Positions 33,398-43,600 of a stretch of DNA of 64,000 bases are shown piece by piece. The notes under the pieces were generated by a model. It ran no database searches. It was given only the letters and a program-made list of their open reading frames with translations, and was not told where the DNA came from. The translations under genes and the position numbers were made by a program. Position 1 is the stretch's first letter. Each line of letters begins with the position of its first letter. This DNA is from Paenibacillus algorifonticola (GTDB lineage: Bacteria > Bacillota > Bacilli > Paenibacillales > Paenibacillaceae). The stretch covers positions 28,440 through 92,439 of the forward strand of contig NZ_LAQO01000034.1 of assembly GCF_000971975.1 (NCBI RefSeq), written 5' to 3'.

Positions 33398-34762
33398 ATG
33401 TCCATGCCAACATCATTAACTAGACCAGCGGATTTGCCGGAATGGGGCAAGCGCTGGTTCGCCTCCCCTTACCGCTCCTATCTTTATTCTTACCCGCATA
33501 AAACCGCTTATCGACCACTAACTCCAGCGCTGCCGCTTGAGGAACTCTGGAAGGACGAAGCTGCTGATTATTATTTCTTATATATGCATATCCCTTTTTG
33601 TGGTGTACGCTGCGGATTTTGCAATTTGTTTACACTGCCTGATCGCCGTACCCATGTGCATGAGCAATATGTAGATGCACTTGAACGCCAGGCTTTGCAG
33701 TGGGCTCCCATTATTACAGGAAAGCCCTTTTCCCGCTTCGCCATTGGCGGCGGCACGCCTACGTTGCTTGAGGCTTCCCAGTTAAATCGACTGTTCACTA
33801 TTGCCGAAGACATTATGGGACTGAATACATCCCAAGCATCTATTTCCGTGGAGACCTCTCCTGATACGGTAAGTGAAGAACGGCTGCAAATTTTGAAAGA
33901 CCGCCGGACCGACCGGGTTAGTATTGGTGTGCAAAGCTTTATCGATGAAGAAGCTTCGGCGATTTATCGCCCACAAAAGCCTAAGCTTGCTGAACAAGCT
34001 ATTACGATGCTGCAGGCTTTTGATTTTCCATTGCTGAACATTGATCTGATCTATGGTTTGCCAGGACAAACAACCGATTCATGGATTTATTCACTGGAGA
34101 AAGCAATAAGCTTCTCTCCGGGTGAAATTTTCATTTATCCGCTGTATACGCGAGAACATACCATTTTGAAGCCAGACCAAATTCAGCGCCAAGGTACCGA
34201 TGCACGGCTGGAACTATACCATATTGCATGCGACCGCCTTAAGGCGGCAGGCTATAAGCAATTTTCCATGCGGCGTTTTGCTAAAGAAATAACGTTTACG
34301 CATAAAAACATTTTACCGTTTAGCTGTCAGGAGGAAGGCATGGCAGGGCTCGGTTGCGGTGCGCGCTCGTATACCCGTGAAGTACATTATGCTTCCCGTT
34401 ATGGGGTAAGCGCAGCGGCTACAAGAAGCATCATTGCCGATTATGTTGCCACAGAAAATTTCCAATCCGCAAATTACGGATTTAAATTAAATGTCGCTGA
34501 ACAGAAGCGGCGGTTTGTTTTAAAAGCTCTGCTGCATGCCGAAGGCCTGTCACTTGCAAGCTATTCAGAACGTTTTGGCAGTGAAGCGCTTGCCGATCAC
34601 TCCGAACTGGCTGAGCTTATTCAACTCGGCTTTGCTCAAATGATGGATGCCGGGCAAACCCTTCGTCTAACGGAGCTTGGCATGGCTTATTCCGATGCAA
34701 TCGGTGATGAATTTATTTCCGGTGATATTAGAGAATTAATGGAAGGGTACGAGCTGTCATGA
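33398..34762 (+). CDS. STM4012-family radical SAM protein (HemN-like)
   Basis: A 454-residue radical SAM enzyme. The cluster motif is C68-x3-C72-x2-C75 in HIPFCGVRCGFCNLF, followed by FAIGGGTPTLLEASQLN (SAM binding), SVETSPDTVSEERLQILKDR and SIGVQSFIDEEA typical of the HemN branch. A HemN-like C-terminal domain follows (GLGCGARSYTREVHYASRYG; KALLHAEGLSLASYSERFG). The ATG at 33398 sits behind AGAGGAGAG; the frame is open from 33377. HemN-like proteins include coproporphyrinogen dehydrogenase and methyltransferases, so the reaction is open. Ends with a 4-bp overlap into the second radical SAM gene. Confidence 0.88.
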   Translation: MSMPTSLTRPADLPEWGKRWFASPYRSYLYSYPHKTAYRPLTPALPLEELWKDEAADYYFLYMHIPFCGVRCGFCNLFTLPDRRTHVHEQYVDALERQALQWAPIITGKPFSRFAIGGGTPTLLEASQLNRLFTIAEDIMGLNTSQASISVETSPDTVSEERLQILKDRRTDRVSIGVQSFIDEEASAIYRPQKPKLAEQAITMLQAFDFPLLNIDLIYGLPGQTTDSWIYSLEKAISFSPGEIFIYPLYTREHTILKPDQIQRQGTDARLELYHIACDRLKAAGYKQFSMRRFAKEITFTHKNILPFSCQEEGMAGLGCGARSYTREVHYASRYGVSAAATRSIIADYVATENFQSANYGFKLNVAEQKRRFVLKALLHAEGLSLASYSERFGSEALADHSELAELIQLGFAQMMDAGQTLRLTELGMAYSDAIGDEFISGDIRELMEGYELS

Positions 34763-35643
34763 AAGCCGTGCTGTATTATCGGGGATCGCTCTCCTCCTGC
34801 AACTATGATTGTCCCTATTGCCCATTTAGCAAAAACAAAGACAGTGCCGCTACGCTTCGCAAAGACGAGGAGCAATTGCATACGTTCATGAATTGGGTTC
34901 GGGAGCAAGGACGCGCCGGCCATGAATTGTCTATTTTTTTCAACCCGTATGGCGAAGCCCTTATCCATCGCTGGTATCGCGAGGCTATGATCGAGCTGTC
35001 ACATATGCCCCATATTTCCAAGGTAGCCGTCCAGACGAATCTTTCTACGAAGTTAGATTGGACAAGCCGGCTAAATTCGGAGAAAGCTGCTTTTTGGGTT
35101 ACTTACCACCCTGGTCAGACGACCCTCAGCCAAATGCTGTCACAGTGCATGCAGTTGCACCAACAAGGGCTTAATTTTAGCGTTGGAACTGTAGGGCTGC
35201 GAAGTGCTTTCGAGCAAATTGAAGCGCTTCGCAGCAGCCTACCAGAGGATGTATACGTTTGGGTGAATGCTTTTAAAGATAAGCCTAATTATTACACAGA
35301 AGCGGAAATTGCCCGGCTTGAAGCCGTTGATCCTTATTTTCTATGGAATACGAGAGACTATGATAGCTTCGGACAGCGCTGCTCCGCTGGCTCCTCAGTG
35401 TTTTATGTTCAAGGAAGCGGTGTCGTCAAACATTGCTACAAAGATCGGCGTATCATCGGACAGCTCTATCGGGACGGACTGGAAGGCTTATCCGCAGAAC
35501 GGCCTTGCGGCATGAAGAAATGCGGATGCTATATCGGCTATATCCATATGCCAAAGCTGGAGCTGGGAAGCATCTATGAAGATAGTCTGCTGGAGCGAAT
35601 TCCGGCACATTTTCAGCATAAAGAAAAAGTAAGCACTTCATAA
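34759..35643 (+). CDS. STM4011-family radical SAM protein
   Basis: A 294-residue radical SAM enzyme with C14-x3-C18-x2-C21 in SSCNYDCPYCPFSKNKD. A C-terminal cysteine set (C208, C226, C250, C255, C257 in RCSAGSS, KHCYKDR, RPCGMKKCGCYIG) is consistent with an auxiliary Fe-S cluster as in SPASM/Twitch enzymes that modify peptides. It overlaps STM4012 by 4 bp (ATGA), so stoichiometric expression is expected. The last gene of the five-gene operon; target unknown. Confidence 0.85.
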   Translation: MKAVLYYRGSLSSCNYDCPYCPFSKNKDSAATLRKDEEQLHTFMNWVREQGRAGHELSIFFNPYGEALIHRWYREAMIELSHMPHISKVAVQTNLSTKLDWTSRLNSEKAAFWVTYHPGQTTLSQMLSQCMQLHQQGLNFSVGTVGLRSAFEQIEALRSSLPEDVYVWVNAFKDKPNYYTEAEIARLEAVDPYFLWNTRDYDSFGQRCSAGSSVFYVQGSGVVKHCYKDRRIIGQLYRDGLEGLSAERPCGMKKCGCYIGYIHMPKLELGSIYEDSLLERIPAHFQHKEKVSTS

Positions 35644-35713
35644 TGCAGGTTTCTGTTGTTACTATACTTTTCTTGAAAAGGAACTTGTCTATTTCTGTCG
35701 AATTGTAAATAAT

Positions 35714-38700
35714 ATGATACTAAAAAACACACCCAAATTCAGACTTTTCATTTATAGCTTTCTATTTATAAGCTTTTTATCAGGCTTGCATCTTGTCTGG
35801 AACGCTTCATTTCAGCCTCCTCTCCATCCTGTCGCAAAACAGGGTGTACTTGACTTGCGCAGTTGGCATTTTACTGATGAAGAAACGATTAGGCTCAATG
35901 GACGGTGGGAATTTTATCCAAATGAATTTCTCTCTCCCGATTATTTCAATTCCACGCCTACTAACAAAAGCTGGGCGACTGTCCCTGCTGCGTGGGGAGA
36001 CTATTTAAATAATGCTTCGGATGGTACGGGCATTGGGTTCGGTACCTATCGTCTTCGGCTTCTGCTTCCTGACAATGACACCCAGCAGTACGGGATGGAG
36101 ATGATGGTTGTATCAAGCGGCTATGAACTCTTCGTTAACGGCCGTTCTGTATCCAAGCTCGGCCAGCCATCAGCAAATCCACAAGAGCATGAGGGAAAGA
36201 TGTATCCTCTCATTGCTTCTATTGCGGGTACAAATGAAATGAATATTGTGCTTCACGTTTCCAATTATGATTTCCCTAACGGGGGCGGTATTACTAAGCC
36301 AATTAAATTCGGGACGTTAGCCGCCGTTCAGCGTGAAGACTATTTGTTAATTGCTATGCAGCTTATGGTTGCCATCATCTATATACTTCATCTTATTTAT
36401 GTCGGCCTTCTTCCTTTGCTTGGCGTTCGGAAGAAAGAGATTGTTTATTTGGCCATCGTTATTTTCTGTATGTTGCTAGGTACTCTCGTAGATGATAATA
36501 AATTATTGGTTGCCTGGCTTCCCATCTCCTTGCACTGGAATATAAAATTATTAAGGCTTTCTTTGATTGGAGCATCTACAATGCTGTTAGCATTCTCCGC
36601 CAATTTTTTTCCTATATATCGGAAGGATAGAGCCATACGCGTGTATTTATTGCTATGTGCTCTTTACGCGATCGTCACTTTGTTGCTGCCGTATGAACAA
36701 GTTATTTCCTTGTCCCCCCTTAGGATTATGGCGATCTCACTTCCGCCTCTAATTATATTGATTATGATCTTGCGCCTAGCACTTAAGGGTGAGGACAACA
36801 TGGTTTTCCTCCTTTTTGCTGCTATAAGCGTCGTTTCCAGTATTATTTGGGCTACCCTCAAATTAAGAGCGGATTGGGATTTGCCTTATTATCCATTTGA
36901 TTTAATTTTTGCGTTTATCTGCTTTGCTTCCTTCTGGTTCAAACAATTTCTGCAAACTAGAATCAATTTGGAGCAGCTTGCTTTTAAGCTGCAAAAAGCC
37001 GATAAAGCGAAAGATGAGTTTCTCGCTAATACTTCCCACGAGCTGAGAAACCCGCTGCATGGCATGATTAATATGGCGCAGACCGTACTGGCTAATACTA
37101 CCCATTCCATTAATGAAGCAAGCAAAAATAATTTAATGCTACTCATTACCGTAGGACGCCGCATGTCGCTGCTGCTTAATGATTTGCTCGATGTCACGCG
37201 TCTGAAGGATCGGGATATTCATTTGAATAAGGAAAGCGTCCGGCTGCAAAACATCATTTCCGGCGTATTCGATATGCTGCGTTATTTAACTGAAGACAAG
37301 CCCGTTCAGCTTGAAATGAATATTCCCCGTTCATTTCCTAATATAATTGCGGACGAAAACAGGCTGATTCAGATTTTATTTAATCTCATCCATAATGCTG
37401 TTAAATTTACGAACGAGGGAATCGTTAGTGTCCATGCAGAAGCTATTGGCGATAAAGCCTATATCCACATACAGGATTCCGGGGTCGGCATAGATGCAGA
37501 CGTACAGCGTACTATTTTTTATGCTTACGAGCAGGGAGATTCTAGCATGACGGCTATGAGCGGCGGCTTTGGGCTCGGACTCAGCATTTGCAGGCAGTTA
37601 GTCGAGCTTCATGGGGGCAAGCTAACGGTACAGTCGGTTCCGGGTAAAGGTTCTACTTTCACCTTCACTATGCTCCTTGACCCCCATGCAGCTGCCGAAC
37701 CGGAATTTATGCTGCCAAGCGAAGCTGAAGCAGCCGTGTCTGCAGAATCCGTCATTGCCGCACATTCTCAATTACTGCGCCTTGATCAGAGAGAAGCGGC
37801 TTCAGATACGGAACAAAATAAAGCTTTTGTGCTTGCCGTAGATGATGATCCTGTTAACTTAAAAATATTATTTAACTTGCTGGATTCAGAGTTCTATGAA
37901 GTAACAACCGTCACGAGCGGCAAAAAAGCACTCAAGCAGCTTGAAACGAAGGAATGGGATTTAGTTATCGCCGATGTCATGATGCCGCAAATGTCGGGCT
38001 ATGAGTTGACCCAAACCATTCGCAAACGCTTCAGCATTTCTGAGCTTCCTATTTTATTGCTGACTGCCCGCAGCCGTCCCGAGGATGTTAACGCAGGCTT
38101 TATGGCAGGGGCAAATGATTATGTTACCAAGCCTGTCGATGCGATGGAGCTCAAGTCTCGCGTACAAGCTTTAACTGACCTCAAACAAACGGTAAATGAG
38201 CGGCTGCGCATTGAGGCTGCTTGGCTTCAAGCGCAGATCCAACCTCATTTTCTATTTAATACGTTAAATTCCATCGCCTCCTTAAGTGTGATTGATCAAT
38301 CGAGAATGGTGCAATTGCTGGAGGAATTCGGGAAATATTTGCGGGCAAGCTTTGATATGAAAAATTCAGAGCGCGTAGTTCCGCTTCAGCATGAGCTCGA
38401 CTTGCTTCATTCCTATCTATTCATTGAGAAAGAACGCTTCGGCAATCGCCTGCAAATTGAGTGGGAGCTTGATGACTTGCCGCGGCTTCGTATTCCGCCG
38501 CTTTCCATTCAGCCGCTTGTAGAAAATGCCGTGCGTCACGGGGTGCTGGCACGTTCAAGTGGGGGCACCGTGCGTATTCGCCTGAAAGGATACGACGATT
38601 ATACTGAAATTGCGATTATAGATAACGGGGTCGGTATGGAGGAGGAACAGGTTAGAAGCGTGCTGGAGCAAAACCATGGAGGGATTGGCCTGCGCAATAC

Positions 38701-38827
38701 TGACCGTCGCTTGAAACAGCTGTACGGCAAGGGATTACGCATCGAAAGCACGGTAAAACAAGGTACGGTTGTAAGCTTTTCCGTCCCAAAATCCTCAACT
38801 GATGAAGCAAATTTAAATGAGATATAA
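35714..38827 (+). CDS. Hybrid sensor kinase: 7TM-DISM, HisKA, REC and LytS-type kinase
   Basis: A 1037-residue sensor. Residues ~10-30 are a membrane segment and ~45-215 a 7TMR-DISM-type extracytoplasmic jelly-roll (WEFYPNEFL, GFGTYRLRLLLP, YELFVNGRSVSKLG). About seven membrane segments span ~220-415. HisKA is at ~430-500 with the phospho-His in FLANTSHELRNPLHG (~441), the first HATPase at ~545-660 (IHNAVKF, SGGFGLGLSIC), and a receiver at ~702-820 (VDDDPVNLK, VIADVMMPQ, KPVDA). A second LytS/YehU-type kinase at ~835-1030 contains QIQPHFLFNTLNSI and a second HATPase. Two kinases with a receiver between them suggest an internal phosphorelay. No good ribosome site precedes the ATG. The likely partner regulator is at 48651-49814. 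Confidence 0.9.
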   Translation: MILKNTPKFRLFIYSFLFISFLSGLHLVWNASFQPPLHPVAKQGVLDLRSWHFTDEETIRLNGRWEFYPNEFLSPDYFNSTPTNKSWATVPAAWGDYLNNASDGTGIGFGTYRLRLLLPDNDTQQYGMEMMVVSSGYELFVNGRSVSKLGQPSANPQEHEGKMYPLIASIAGTNEMNIVLHVSNYDFPNGGGITKPIKFGTLAAVQREDYLLIAMQLMVAIIYILHLIYVGLLPLLGVRKKEIVYLAIVIFCMLLGTLVDDNKLLVAWLPISLHWNIKLLRLSLIGASTMLLAFSANFFPIYRKDRAIRVYLLLCALYAIVTLLLPYEQVISLSPLRIMAISLPPLIILIMILRLALKGEDNMVFLLFAAISVVSSIIWATLKLRADWDLPYYPFDLIFAFICFASFWFKQFLQTRINLEQLAFKLQKADKAKDEFLANTSHELRNPLHGMINMAQTVLANTTHSINEASKNNLMLLITVGRRMSLLLNDLLDVTRLKDRDIHLNKESVRLQNIISGVFDMLRYLTEDKPVQLEMNIPRSFPNIIADENRLIQILFNLIHNAVKFTNEGIVSVHAEAIGDKAYIHIQDSGVGIDADVQRTIFYAYEQGDSSMTAMSGGFGLGLSICRQLVELHGGKLTVQSVPGKGSTFTFTMLLDPHAAAEPEFMLPSEAEAAVSAESVIAAHSQLLRLDQREAASDTEQNKAFVLAVDDDPVNLKILFNLLDSEFYEVTTVTSGKKALKQLETKEWDLVIADVMMPQMSGYELTQTIRKRFSISELPILLLTARSRPEDVNAGFMAGANDYVTKPVDAMELKSRVQALTDLKQTVNERLRIEAAWLQAQIQPHFLFNTLNSIASLSVIDQSRMVQLLEEFGKYLRASFDMKNSERVVPLQHELDLLHSYLFIEKERFGNRLQIEWELDDLPRLRIPPLSIQPLVENAVRHGVLARSSGGTVRIRLKGYDDYTEIAIIDNGVGMEEEQVRSVLEQNHGGIGLRNTDRRLKQLYGKGLRIESTVKQGTVVSFSVPKSSTDEANLNEI

Positions 38828-38901
38828 AACAAGTATAGAAATTGTATAGAAGTTCCGTGTATAATATTGGGGAACAAAAAAAATAAATATGGTGATAAAA
38901 C

Positions 38902-39660
38902 ATGCGCTTAAAAAAATGGGTTAAGATTCTCCCGACCTCCATTATGATTGCCGCAATAACGGGAATGCTGCTGCTGTTTTTCACGCAACTGTTCAGACTC
39001 CCCGAGCCATTCTTCTCTAATCAAAACCTTCCTTTCTTCTTCAATACCTTTATGGTCATCATCATTACCGTTCTTATCATAATAATGCGTGCCATGCTTG
39101 TTGAGAGAGCAGTATTGAAGAAGCTTGCCTTTAGAGATGGTATAACGGATCTTTATAATCGCCATGGGCTTGAGCAATTCTGGAAAACATATCGCAGCAA
39201 AAAAAGTATGGCCATTCTCTATCTCGATCTGGATCACTTTAAAGAAATAAACGATCGTTTCGGTCATCATGTTGGAGATGCACTGCTTCGGGAGGTCAGC
39301 GTTCGCTTACAACAGGTGGAGTCTAAAAAACAACGTGAGCTATTCCGGCTTGGCGGCGATGAGTTCGTGATGATTCTCAAAAACTGCGATCCTATTATGG
39401 CGAAACGGGCTGCCACGCAAATTTTAGATAAACTGACGAAGCCCTATGCGGTCGAAGGTTATCACGTATTAATTACCGTTAGTATCGGTATTCGGATGTG
39501 CACAGCCCGCAACGCTGAGCATGATATGCTTGTGAAAGAAGCGGATGCTGCCATGTACGTAGCCAAAAAACAAGGTAAAAACGGATTTTTTGTATTCCGG
39601 GAAGGCAGAAGCAAGCTCCCGAAAGAAAAATACGGCAATATTAATCAAGCTAAGTCATAA
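38902..39660 (+). CDS. Membrane-bound diguanylate cyclase (GGDEF)
   Basis: A 252-residue protein with two N-terminal membrane segments (~residues 12-68) and a GGDEF domain: FRDGITDLYNRHGLEQFW, LYLDLDHFKEINDRFGHH with the metal-binding Asp, and an intact active site LFRLGGDEFVMIL. It therefore should make c-di-GMP. The inhibitory I-site RxxD four residues before GGDEF is not evident. It lies 75 bp after the hybrid kinase gene and 9 kb from a c-di-GMP riboswitch gene on the other strand. Confidence 0.92.
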   Translation: MRLKKWVKILPTSIMIAAITGMLLLFFTQLFRLPEPFFSNQNLPFFFNTFMVIIITVLIIIMRAMLVERAVLKKLAFRDGITDLYNRHGLEQFWKTYRSKKSMAILYLDLDHFKEINDRFGHHVGDALLREVSVRLQQVESKKQRELFRLGGDEFVMILKNCDPIMAKRAATQILDKLTKPYAVEGYHVLITVSIGIRMCTARNAEHDMLVKEADAAMYVAKKQGKNGFFVFREGRSKLPKEKYGNINQAKS

Positions 39661-39662
39661 AG

Positions 39663-39730
39663 CCAAAAAGCAAGGAGTTCTACTCATCCTCTTGTTTAGT
39701 GGATCGTGAGGTACTCCTTGCTTTTTTCGT
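39663..39730. terminator. Bidirectional terminator
   Basis: AAAAAGCAAGGAGT pairs with ACTCCTTGCTTTTTT, separating the diguanylate cyclase gene from the convergent sortase gene. Confidence 0.8.
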
Positions 39731-39752
39731 TCCTATTAGCAATTGCGTACCT

Positions 39753-40397
39753 CTATAGCATCTCCATTTGACGGGCGTGTACAATTAGCCTGTGAGTCGG
39801 ATTGATGAGCGGATCACAGGTAATGAGTGTAAGCAGTTTGTCGCCTGGAACACTATCTAATACTGATAATTCGGTTGGCTCCACAATTAGTGTCTCGTAC
39901 ACTTTGTAAATATATTTGGCAGTACTGGTCTGCACGACAATTTCATCGCCAATTTCTACTTCGTTCAGACGATTAAATAACCTTCCCGTTGTATGGGCTC
40001 GATGCGCTGCAACAGCCGCATTGCCCTCCTCCCCAAAAATAGCAGTCTCTCGCATATGTACGGCTGCATGCTTCATATTCGCCTTAGTAGCGCCATCTAG
40101 AATCGGTAATAAGACATCTATACGTTCTATCTTAATCGTTGCAATGGGCTTGCCATTTTGAAAATCGTTTAATAGAGAAGCTGCCTCATCCTCGCTTTCT
40201 TCTCCTTCATTTAACATATCATTTAGCTGCGCATAGCTTTGTGCAGCCCCAGTATTTACAGGCTCAGGCGTATCCATGAGCAGGAGCGCTTCTTTTAACA
40301 GCTTCTCTTGCTCCCGATCAGCCATCCATTCATTCCACTGCGGATAAATGAGCAGCAGTACTCCGACTGCGACCAATATCATTGCGATTTTACGCAA
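39753..40397 (-). CDS. Class D-like sortase
   Basis: A 214-residue transpeptidase with one N-terminal membrane anchor (AMILVAVGVLLLIYP). The sortase core has catalytic His in AVAAHRAHTTGRLFNRL (~residue 131), Cys in LLTLITCDPLINPTHR (~residue 194), and Arg about eight residues on. The layout (short, class D/E-like) suggests wall anchoring of LPXT-type proteins. It lies just downstream of a gene for a giant LPKTG protein on the same strand, its obvious substrate. The two are separated by a terminator, so expression may be partly independent. Confidence 0.88.
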   Translation of the reverse strand: MRKIAMILVAVGVLLLIYPQWNEWMADREQEKLLKEALLLMDTPEPVNTGAAQSYAQLNDMLNEGEESEDEAASLLNDFQNGKPIATIKIERIDVLLPILDGATKANMKHAAVHMRETAIFGEEGNAAVAAHRAHTTGRLFNRLNEVEIGDEIVVQTSTAKYIYKVYETLIVEPTELSVLDSVPGDKLLTLITCDPLINPTHRLIVHARQMEML

Positions 40398-40503
40398 TTT
40401 CTCAACTCCCTCTGCCTATATGTTTCTTGGTTAAAATGATTAGGCTTCTCTATTATGCCGAGCCTAGCTCTACAGTTTCTCTACAGGCAACACGCTTCTA
40501 TTT

Positions 40504-40546
40504 CAAAAAAACCTCCAAAACGAATGAAAAGTCTTCGTTTTGGAGG
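40504..40546 (-). terminator. Terminator after surface-protein gene
   Basis: On the minus strand CCTCCAAAACGA pairs with TCGTTTTGGAGG and is followed by TTTTTTT. Confidence 0.85.
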
Positions 40547-40602
40547 CTGTATACGCAGAGTATCAAATTTCTTCTACTCTGATGTAGCTTGCTGCATCAC
40601 AC

Positions 40603-43600
40603 TTAGGAACGTGAGCGTTTTTTTCTAAGCAATATAGCTCCGAGTGCAATTAATGCAGCACCTGCGAGCTGGATTGGCAATTGACTGGACTCCCCTGTCT
40701 TCGGAAGTGTGCCTTGGTTATTCGGTGCTGGCGTATTTCCATCTCCATCTGAATCCGAATCCTCCACTACCCCGAGCGGGATTTCATCCACATCAATTTC
40801 GAACAATATTTCCTCTTCGTTTCCGTCAGCATCTTTTACGATAATAGAGAAATCATCTTTGCCTGTATAGCCTGGATCAGGCGTATACACCCATTGTCCA
40901 TTATCGTCAACCGTTACTTGTCCATGCTCAGGTTGCTTGCCAACGTCTACATTTCCACCTTTTGGTACGTCAACTTTACCTTCAACTGGCGTATTTTCCT
41001 GTGTCTTATCTTTCTCTACTACAGGAGTCGCTGTTGGTGCTGGCGTCGGTGTGCCTGATTGATCAGGACTTGGAGCCACCGGCGTTGGCGAAGGTGTTGG
41101 CGTCTCCGTTACAGCAGGCGTTGGTGTAGGAGATGGTGTCGCTGTTGGTGTAGGTGTAGGTGTCGGCGTCGGTCCTGATGGGTTGCCCGAGTTTCCACCT
41201 GGACTAACTGGCATATTAATAAGCCCAAGATCAATCGTTAGGTCTTCCCAGCCACGCGGCGCTCCTTCACCAATAACAATAACTTCTGTATATCCATCTA
41301 CCTGTTTGTTTGAATTTTCCTCAGCAGAAGCGCCGTCTGCCTCAGCTTTCGTTACGGTGAAGCCGCTTGGCACAATAAATTTCACAAAATATTGTCCGCT
41401 TGGAAGTTGATCAAACAAATAGTAACCAGGATTTCCACTCACATCATTTGCTGTAATGGTTTCTCCAATTTGCTGTTTGTTTTGATCATAAAGCTGTACG
41501 GTAACGCCATTGCGGCCATCCGCTGCCAGCTCATCCTGCTTGCCGTTGTCATTACGGTCAAACCATACATAATTGCCAATAACCCCTTTGGCAACTACGC
41601 CAAGGTCAATCGTATGATCAACCCAGCCGGCCGTTTCGTTAATAACGATTTTGGCTGTTATGCCGTCTGCATCCGTTGCGTTAGAATCAAGAGCCGTGTT
41701 CACTCCTTGCTCAGCGCTTGTTTTTACATAATCGCTTGGCAAAACGAATTGAACATAATATTCGCCTGCAGGCAAATTATCGAACAAATAATAGCCCGGC
41801 TTGCCGCTTGCATCATTCGCTGTTGTAGTTTCAGCTACAGGTGTACCCGTGCTGCTGCCTTTATACAGCTTAACCCCAATGCCATTAATACCGTCTTTCT
41901 CATCCTCGTTCTGCAAGCCATCACGGTTGCGATCGAGCCATACATAATTCCCGATTTCGCCGCGTGAAACAAGACCCAAATCAATCGTCAGATCATTCCA
42001 GCCTGCTGGTCCAATCGTAATGACCTCGGTTATTCCTTGGCCATCCGTTTTGTTGGAATCCACATCTGCCGCTCCAGCTTCCGGCTTCGTTACGCCGTAT
42101 TCTGCCGGAATGACGAACTGAACATGATAGTCGCCTTGCGGCAATCCAGCAAATAAATAAAACCCTGGTTTGCCATTTTCATCATGCGTAACGGTCTCGG
42201 CCACTAAATGGTTTGCATCGTCATAAAGCTTAACGATAATGCCATTAATGCCTGTTTCCGCTGCATCTTGCAGGCCATCTTCATTACGATCAAGCCATAC
42301 ATAGTTACCGATGGAGCCACGCTCATCCGAAACGACAGGTATTTCATGCTGAGTCGTCACTGGCGGCGTTTCTTCCGAAACCGCTTTAGCCACATTGATA
42401 ATGGAAGCCGCTGCTGTCTCTACAGACGTTACCTGGTAGGAATACGTAAATTCCTTCGATTCCCCTGATTTTAGCGATGGAATGCTTGGTATACCGGATA
42501 CTTTCGTATCGGTAATCACAACATTCGTTAAATCGCGCTTGCCTGTATTCGTTACTTTAACCGTGTAGTTAATCCAGCTTCCTGCTGCTGTATCGGATAC
42601 AGCGACTGCACTGCCCTTTTTCTCGATCTTGAGCCCTGCTGTCGGAACGCTGGCCTCATCCTTAATTGGATCAGGGGATTCATTGTAATATACGGTTGCT
42701 ACATTATCTAAATCTGTCAAATCCAAATCTGCATCCGTGACGCGGTATACGCCTTCAAGCGTTAGTCCCGCTCCTGCTGCCAGATTTTTAATGACGATAG
42801 ACGGTTTCGTACCGGTGCTTACCAGTTGACCAATAATGTCTGGTCTGCCGTGGCTGCCGCCATTCAAGGCAATTTCCTCGCCATTATACGTCAGCTTAGT
42901 AAACTCAAAGCCGGCTTGCAGTCTATCAAGCTCATCTGAAATTCTAAAATTATGCAAAGTAACAGAAGATGTATTTTTCAAAGTAAGCTTATAATGCACA
43001 TCGTTTCCTACCACTACATACTGCTGCGAAGGAGCAATCGTGGAGGAGCCTTGCGTCACGCTCGTAATTTCTTTCTCGAACGTGATGGAAGGGTAAGAAT
43101 CGCCAGTAGGTGATGCTGTTTCGATTAAACCCAAATCGATTGTCGGAATTTTCCCAGCTGTACCCAGGCTGATCGTATCCGTACGATATGGCGTATAACC
43201 GTCTACAGTAGCACCTTTCGTTACCAGGTTGGAGTCATTGTCATTCGAGTGGCTCGGATCTGCGCCATTCACATTTGCAGTCGTTGGCATGTAGCGATCC
43301 GGCAGCACAAACTCTACGAAATAATTGCCAGCCTCAAGTCCCTGGAACAAATAGTAGCCTGGGCTTCCATTATAATGATAGCCCGTCTTGCTTGACTTGA
43401 ATGGTGTCGTTTCACCCGCTTTGTACAGATTTACGGTAATACCGTTAATACCTGCACCTTGGCCGCTGTCGCCCGGATATTCTTCATCCTGCGTGCCATC
43501 GCGGTTGCTGTCGAACCAGACAAAATTGCCGATTTCGCCAAGTGGTACATGCTCGTTATTCGGGTGAATCAGGAAGCCGACTTTGTTAGGCGCTGTTGGA

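Noticed and set aside
41010..41190. Short tandem nucleotide repeats that might be taken for a CRISPR or VNTR array
   Set aside because: They encode the Pro/Thr-rich stalk of the LPKTG surface protein; there are no spacers and the unit is 6 bp.
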